64,000 nucleotides of DNA from Lachnospiraceae bacterium. Lineage in GTDB: Bacteria > Bacillota > Clostridia > Lachnospirales > Lachnospiraceae. Numbering within the stretch: position 1 is the stretch's first letter; each line of letters begins with the position of its first letter. The stretch spans positions 1 through 64,000 of the forward strand of contig JAJQEO010000075.1 of NCBI GenBank assembly GCA_021201665.1, written 5' to 3'. Positions 60,737-64,000 of this stretch are shown here, piece after piece. The translations under genes and the position numbers were made by a program. Below the pieces are notes generated by a model. It was not told the DNA's origin. It did no database searches and worked only from the letters and a program-made list of their open reading frames with translations.

Positions 60737-60842
60737 AACAAATTCCTCCTTCTTAAGTATAAATCGTATCTTCCTGCTACTGTGGTTTCTTATTTCTGCA
60801 ATTTTGATGTGTAAAACAGCAAAATCAGGACTCCAGTTTGTC

Positions 60843-60926
60843 CGATATATGTCCCACATCGCATGCGATGTGGGATGCAGGCCGTGCCATCGCGCGCATG
60901 CGCGATTTCTAATGGCACGGCTTTCC
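60843..60926 (+). repeat. Family A structured repeat, single unit
   Basis: 84 bp. Hairpin 1 arms CACATCGC/GCGATGTG follow GTCC; hairpin 2 has outer GCCGTGCC/GGCACGGC and inner ATCGCGC/GCGCGAT. The sequences differ from all other units but the pairing is kept. It lies between purC and the DUF6110-like gene. Confidence 0.85.
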
Positions 60927-60939
60927 ACGGCAGGGCTTC

Positions 60940-61812
60940 TCACGCAAGCTCTTCCCCGGTCAGCAGTCTGTAAGCCTGCAGATATTTATCAATCGTCTTG
61001 TCCACGATCTCCTCAGGCAGCGTCCAGTCATTTCCTGGATTCGCCTTCAGCCAGTCGCGGGCAAACTGCTTATCAAAGGACGGCTGCGAATGCCCCGGCT
61101 CATAGCCGTCCGCCGGCCAGAAGCGCGAACTGTCCGGAGTCAGCATCTCGTCGCCGAGCACGAGATTCCCTTCCTCGTCCAGGCCGAACTCAAACTTCGT
61201 ATCCGCGATAATAATCCCACGGCTGAGCGCGTAATCCGCGCATTTTTTGTATAAAGCTATCGTACAGTCTCGAAGCTTCGCGGCGTACTCCTCTCCCTTG
61301 CCCGGGAAATACTTCTCCAGATGCGCGATGCTCTGCTCGTAGGAAATATTCTCATCATGATCCCCGATCTCTGCCTTCGTAGACGGCGTATAAATCGGCT
61401 CGGGGAGCCTGTCAGACTCCTTAAGACCCTCCGGCAGCGTAATTCCGCAGACCGTGCCGTCCTTCTGATAGCTGGCCCAGCCGCTGCCCGTGATATAGCC
61501 GCGCACAATACACTCGATCGGCAGCATGGAAAGCTTCCGGCAGAGCATGCTGTTGCCGTCAAACTCCGGTTTCCGGAAAAACTCCGGCATATCTTTAACA
61601 TCCACCGAGATCATATGGTTCGGGAGAATATCCCTCGTCATGTCAAACCAGAACCGGGACATCTGTGTCAGGACTGCTCCTTTCTTTGCCACCTGATTCT
61701 TTAAAATCACATCAAAACAGCTGATGCGGTCTGTTGCCACCATAATCAGGCTGTCGCCATTGTCATAGATCTCACGTACCTTACCCTCTTTAATCGGTTT
61801 CCATTCACCCAT
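60940..61812 (-). CDS. purC: Phosphoribosylaminoimidazole-succinocarboxamide synthase
   Basis: Purine synthesis: joins CAIR and aspartate with ATP to make SAICAR. 290 residues, the length of the fungal/Clostridia-type enzyme. Motifs: EGKVREIYDNGDSLIMVATDRIS at the N-terminus, the signature CIVRGYITGSGWASYQ, EIGDHDENISYEQ and the ADTKFEFGLD / GDEMLTPDSSRFWP pair for ATP and substrate. ATG 61812 has AGGAG upstream. No other pur genes are adjacent, so it is a stand-alone gene with family A repeat DNA at its 3' side. A purine riboswitch was not seen upstream. Confidence 0.95.
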   Translation of the reverse strand: MGEWKPIKEGKVREIYDNGDSLIMVATDRISCFDVILKNQVAKKGAVLTQMSRFWFDMTRDILPNHMISVDVKDMPEFFRKPEFDGNSMLCRKLSMLPIECIVRGYITGSGWASYQKDGTVCGITLPEGLKESDRLPEPIYTPSTKAEIGDHDENISYEQSIAHLEKYFPGKGEEYAAKLRDCTIALYKKCADYALSRGIIIADTKFEFGLDEEGNLVLGDEMLTPDSSRFWPADGYEPGHSQPSFDKQFARDWLKANPGNDWTLPEEIVDKTIDKYLQAYRLLTGEELA

Positions 61813-62193
61813 ATTGTCATACGCTCCTGTCAGAAAATGTCAGCAAACGACGCAAATCGTTTTGCTTTGCACCAGACGAAGAACCGCGGAAGCAGCCTTT
61901 CCTCATGTGTCCACGTGCATATAATTGTACGGACGAAAGCTGCGCCAATTTTAATGCGCTTCTCACTGCACACTTTGTTGTCAATTTATCCTTCGCACCT
62001 TAGCTATCCTATCACAAAATACGCTTTTGCGCAATGCATTAGTTACGCTAAAGATATCCAAAAAGTTCCCCCTCAGCTCACGAAACCACATAAATTTCGC
62101 TTTCTTTGTTGTCTCCGTTCTTATTCTGTGCTAAAATGCCTGCAGAGCAAAAAGCAATCGTGTGCAAAATACAAGCGAAAGGAAGGGTCTTTT
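61813..62193. other. Divergent purC / DUF1703 intergenic region
   Basis: 381 bp. Plus-strand promoter TTGTCT (62109-62114), 17-bp spacer, TAAAAT (62132-62137), about 60 bp before the next start. The rest shows no gene or strong hairpin. The open frame that begins at 61837 is not coding. Confidence 0.5.
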
Positions 62194-63876
62194 ATGGAAA
62201 AATCAATTGCCATCGGTCTTCAGGATTTTGAAAAGCTCCGGCGGCTGAATGCTTTTTATGTTGATAAGACCCGGTTTATCGCCGACTGGTGGCAGTCGAT
62301 GGACGATGTCACCCTGATCACAAGGCCGCGGCGCTTTGGCAAAACCCTGACTATGAGCATGATAGAATGTTTTTTTTCAGTTGACTGCGGAAACAGTGAT
62401 TTATTCAAAGGCCTGGAAGTCTGGAACAGTGAGAAAATGAGGCGGCAAATGGGCTGTTATCCCGTGATTTCTCTCAGTTTTTCAGACATCAAGGAGCGTT
62501 CATATCCGCAGGTACGAAACAAAATATGTGAAAGTATTGTCGATTTATATAACCGTTTTGATTTCCTGACGGAGGGAGATTTGTTAAACGAGCGGGAAAA
62601 AGAATACTTTTATAAAGTTTCTCCAAAAATGGATGACTCGGAAGCATCCATTTCCCTGCGCCGTTTATCCGGATATCTGTATAAATACTATCACCAGAAG
62701 GTGATCATCCTTCTGGACGAATACGACACTCCCATGCTGGAAGCGTTTACCGGCGGATATTGGGATGATCTGACTTCCTTTACGAGAAGTCTCTTTAACG
62801 CGACATTTAAAAACAACCCCTATATGGAGCGTGCAATATTAACAGGTATCACCAGGATCAGCAAAGAATCCATCTTTTCTGATTTGAACACACTTAAGGT
62901 AATCACCACGACTTCCGATGAATACGCAGACTGCTTTGGCTTTACGGAATCCGAGGTTTTCGCCGCACTTGACAGCTATGGATATTCGGATCGGAAACAG
63001 GATGTCAAAGACTGGTATGATGGTTTCTCCTTCGGTCAGAGGAAGGATATTTACAATCCCTGGTCCATTCTTAACTTTCTTGACACCGGTCAGCTCGCGC
63101 CTTATTGGGCAAATACCAGTTCTAATACGCTGGCAAACGCGCTGATCCGCTCCGGGAGCAAGGATATCAAAATCTCTTTCGAAGCTCTGCTCTGTGGGAA
63201 CACGATCCGTACGCGGATTGATGAACAGATTGTCTACAGCCAGCTTTCTGAAAAGGAAAGCGCCATCTGGAGCCTCTTTCTTGCCAGCGGCTATCTGAAA
63301 GTGGTCCGCAAAGAGTTTGACCAGCTAAAAGGACGCAGCTTCTACGAGCTTTCATTAACCAACCTGGAAGTGCGGGTTATGTTTGAAGACCTTATCCATG
63401 GGTGGTTTGCCGATTACGACAGCAACTACAACGACTTTGTAAAATCCCTGCTGCAAAATGACAAAAAGGCAATGAATGTGTACATGAACCGGGTCGCGCT
63501 AAATACGTTCAGCTTTTTTGACACAGGGAAAAAGCCGTCCGAAGAGAGCGAGCCGGAGCGCTTTTATCACGGCTTCGTCCTTGGACTGATCGTCGATCTG
63601 GCAGACCGTTATTCCATCCAGTCAAACAGAGAGAGCGGATTCGGACGTTATGATGTCATTCTGGAACCAAAAGAGGGGAAAGTTCTGGCATTTATTATAG
63701 AATTTAAAGTCTTTGACGCTGAGGAAGAGAATACCCTGGCTGACACAGTGCAGCGGGCTCTGCAGCAGATCGAAGATAAAAAATATGCTGCCACGCTGAT
63801 CGCAAAAGGGATACCCCCTGAAAACATCCGCAAATACGGATTTGCTTTTAAGGGAAAGGAAGTGCTGATCGGTTAA
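62194..63876 (+). CDS. AAA-ATPase-like / PD-(D/E)XK nuclease-like protein (DUF1703 family), second copy
   Basis: 560 residues from ATG 62194 (GGAAGGG upstream); the frame extends to 61837 without a ribosome site. Same layout as 26528-28315: FYVDKTRFIADWW, phosphate loop ITRPRRFGKTLTMSM, VIILLDEYDTPML, ITRISKESIFSDLN, then SNRESGFGRYDVILEP and FIIEFKVFDAEEE for the nuclease core. It has diverged clearly from the first copy and lacks a ~35-residue acidic stretch of that protein. The family is multicopy in gut anaerobes, function unknown. Confidence 0.9.
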   Translation: MEKSIAIGLQDFEKLRRLNAFYVDKTRFIADWWQSMDDVTLITRPRRFGKTLTMSMIECFFSVDCGNSDLFKGLEVWNSEKMRRQMGCYPVISLSFSDIKERSYPQVRNKICESIVDLYNRFDFLTEGDLLNEREKEYFYKVSPKMDDSEASISLRRLSGYLYKYYHQKVIILLDEYDTPMLEAFTGGYWDDLTSFTRSLFNATFKNNPYMERAILTGITRISKESIFSDLNTLKVITTTSDEYADCFGFTESEVFAALDSYGYSDRKQDVKDWYDGFSFGQRKDIYNPWSILNFLDTGQLAPYWANTSSNTLANALIRSGSKDIKISFEALLCGNTIRTRIDEQIVYSQLSEKESAIWSLFLASGYLKVVRKEFDQLKGRSFYELSLTNLEVRVMFEDLIHGWFADYDSNYNDFVKSLLQNDKKAMNVYMNRVALNTFSFFDTGKKPSEESEPERFYHGFVLGLIVDLADRYSIQSNRESGFGRYDVILEPKEGKVLAFIIEFKVFDAEEENTLADTVQRALQQIEDKKYAATLIAKGIPPENIRKYGFAFKGKEVLIG

Positions 63877-63910
63877 GATCGGCGAGTCATTTTAGCATCT
63901 CAGCACGCTA

Positions 63911-64000
63911 TTAATATTTTGCCATCCACTCTGGATCCCGATAGGGGCTGGATTCACTCATCTGGCAGTCGTGGCACAGATCGTCGGCAACCTCCAGAAT
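63911..64000 (-). CDS. C-terminal end of an unknown protein (start outside window)
   Basis: 29 residues before TAA 63911. The visible tail has a CHDC motif and the segment MSESSPYRDPEWMAKY. The CxxC may bind metal. Too little is visible for a family call. Confidence 0.5.
   Translation of the reverse strand: MLEVADDLCHDCQMSESSPYRDPEWMAKY

Overview
The window looks like a chromosomal segment of a strictly anaerobic gut-type Clostridia, most likely Lachnospiraceae. The evidence is a long BadF/HgdC-type 2-hydroxyacyl-CoA dehydratase activase, a T-box leader, frequent GTG/TTG starts behind strong AGGAGG sites, a Lachnospiraceae-style PEP/pyruvate-binding protein, a P1B ATPase paired with a DUF6110-like protein, and a GH/GPH-symporter/AraC cassette. 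No tRNA, rRNA, CRISPR array, prophage or intact insertion sequence was seen.

Layout: 1-2208 activase (cut by the window start); 2369-2638 tandem structured repeats; 2653-8874 CNNM/CorC-type membrane protein, TrkH/TrkA potassium uptake and an aminotransferase; 9416-12540 an Lrp/AsnC regulator and leuA behind a leucine-type T-box; 12540-16626 alaS and an unusual fusion of a siroheme-synthase-like domain to RNase HI; 16627-18824 a repeat, a 14-codon ORF and an MqsRA-like toxin-antitoxin locus whose toxin carries an in-frame TGA; 19040-25302 DAHP synthase, MATE exporter, pepT, nitroreductase and an MNT-HEPN pair; 25592-29330 a Gly/Ser-rich protein, a DUF1703-type AAA/nuclease-like protein and an MBL hydrolase; 29429-33196 proB-proA-proC; 33294-34720 an unknown gene plus a truncated DUF4365-like gene.

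From 34986 to 42950 there is a carbohydrate cassette (GH106-like hydrolase, GH3, GPH symporter, AraC regulator), bracketed by two direct copies of a ~180-bp repeat that carries its own promoter and terminator. From 43180 to 52765 a six-gene unit combines an ABC importer (ATPase, fused permease, binding protein) with a binding lipoprotein, a YesM-type histidine kinase and an AraC-type response regulator; this resembles HptARS plus AfuABC-like sugar-phosphate uptake. The right end holds an AbiEii-like two-gene system, gene fragments, a PPDK-like protein with a degenerate RecA/KaiC-like N-terminus, a P1B-type ATPase with a DUF6110-like partner, purC, and a second DUF1703-type protein.

Two themes stand out. 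First, several families of short structured repeats (called A to E here) occupy intergenic space; in family A, and apparently B, the stems keep pairing while their sequences differ between copies, which points to selection on RNA or DNA structure. Second, many otherwise ordinary enzymes (aminotransferase, PepT, ProA, ProC, an ABC ATPase, a histidine kinase) carry hydrophilic insertions between conserved motifs.
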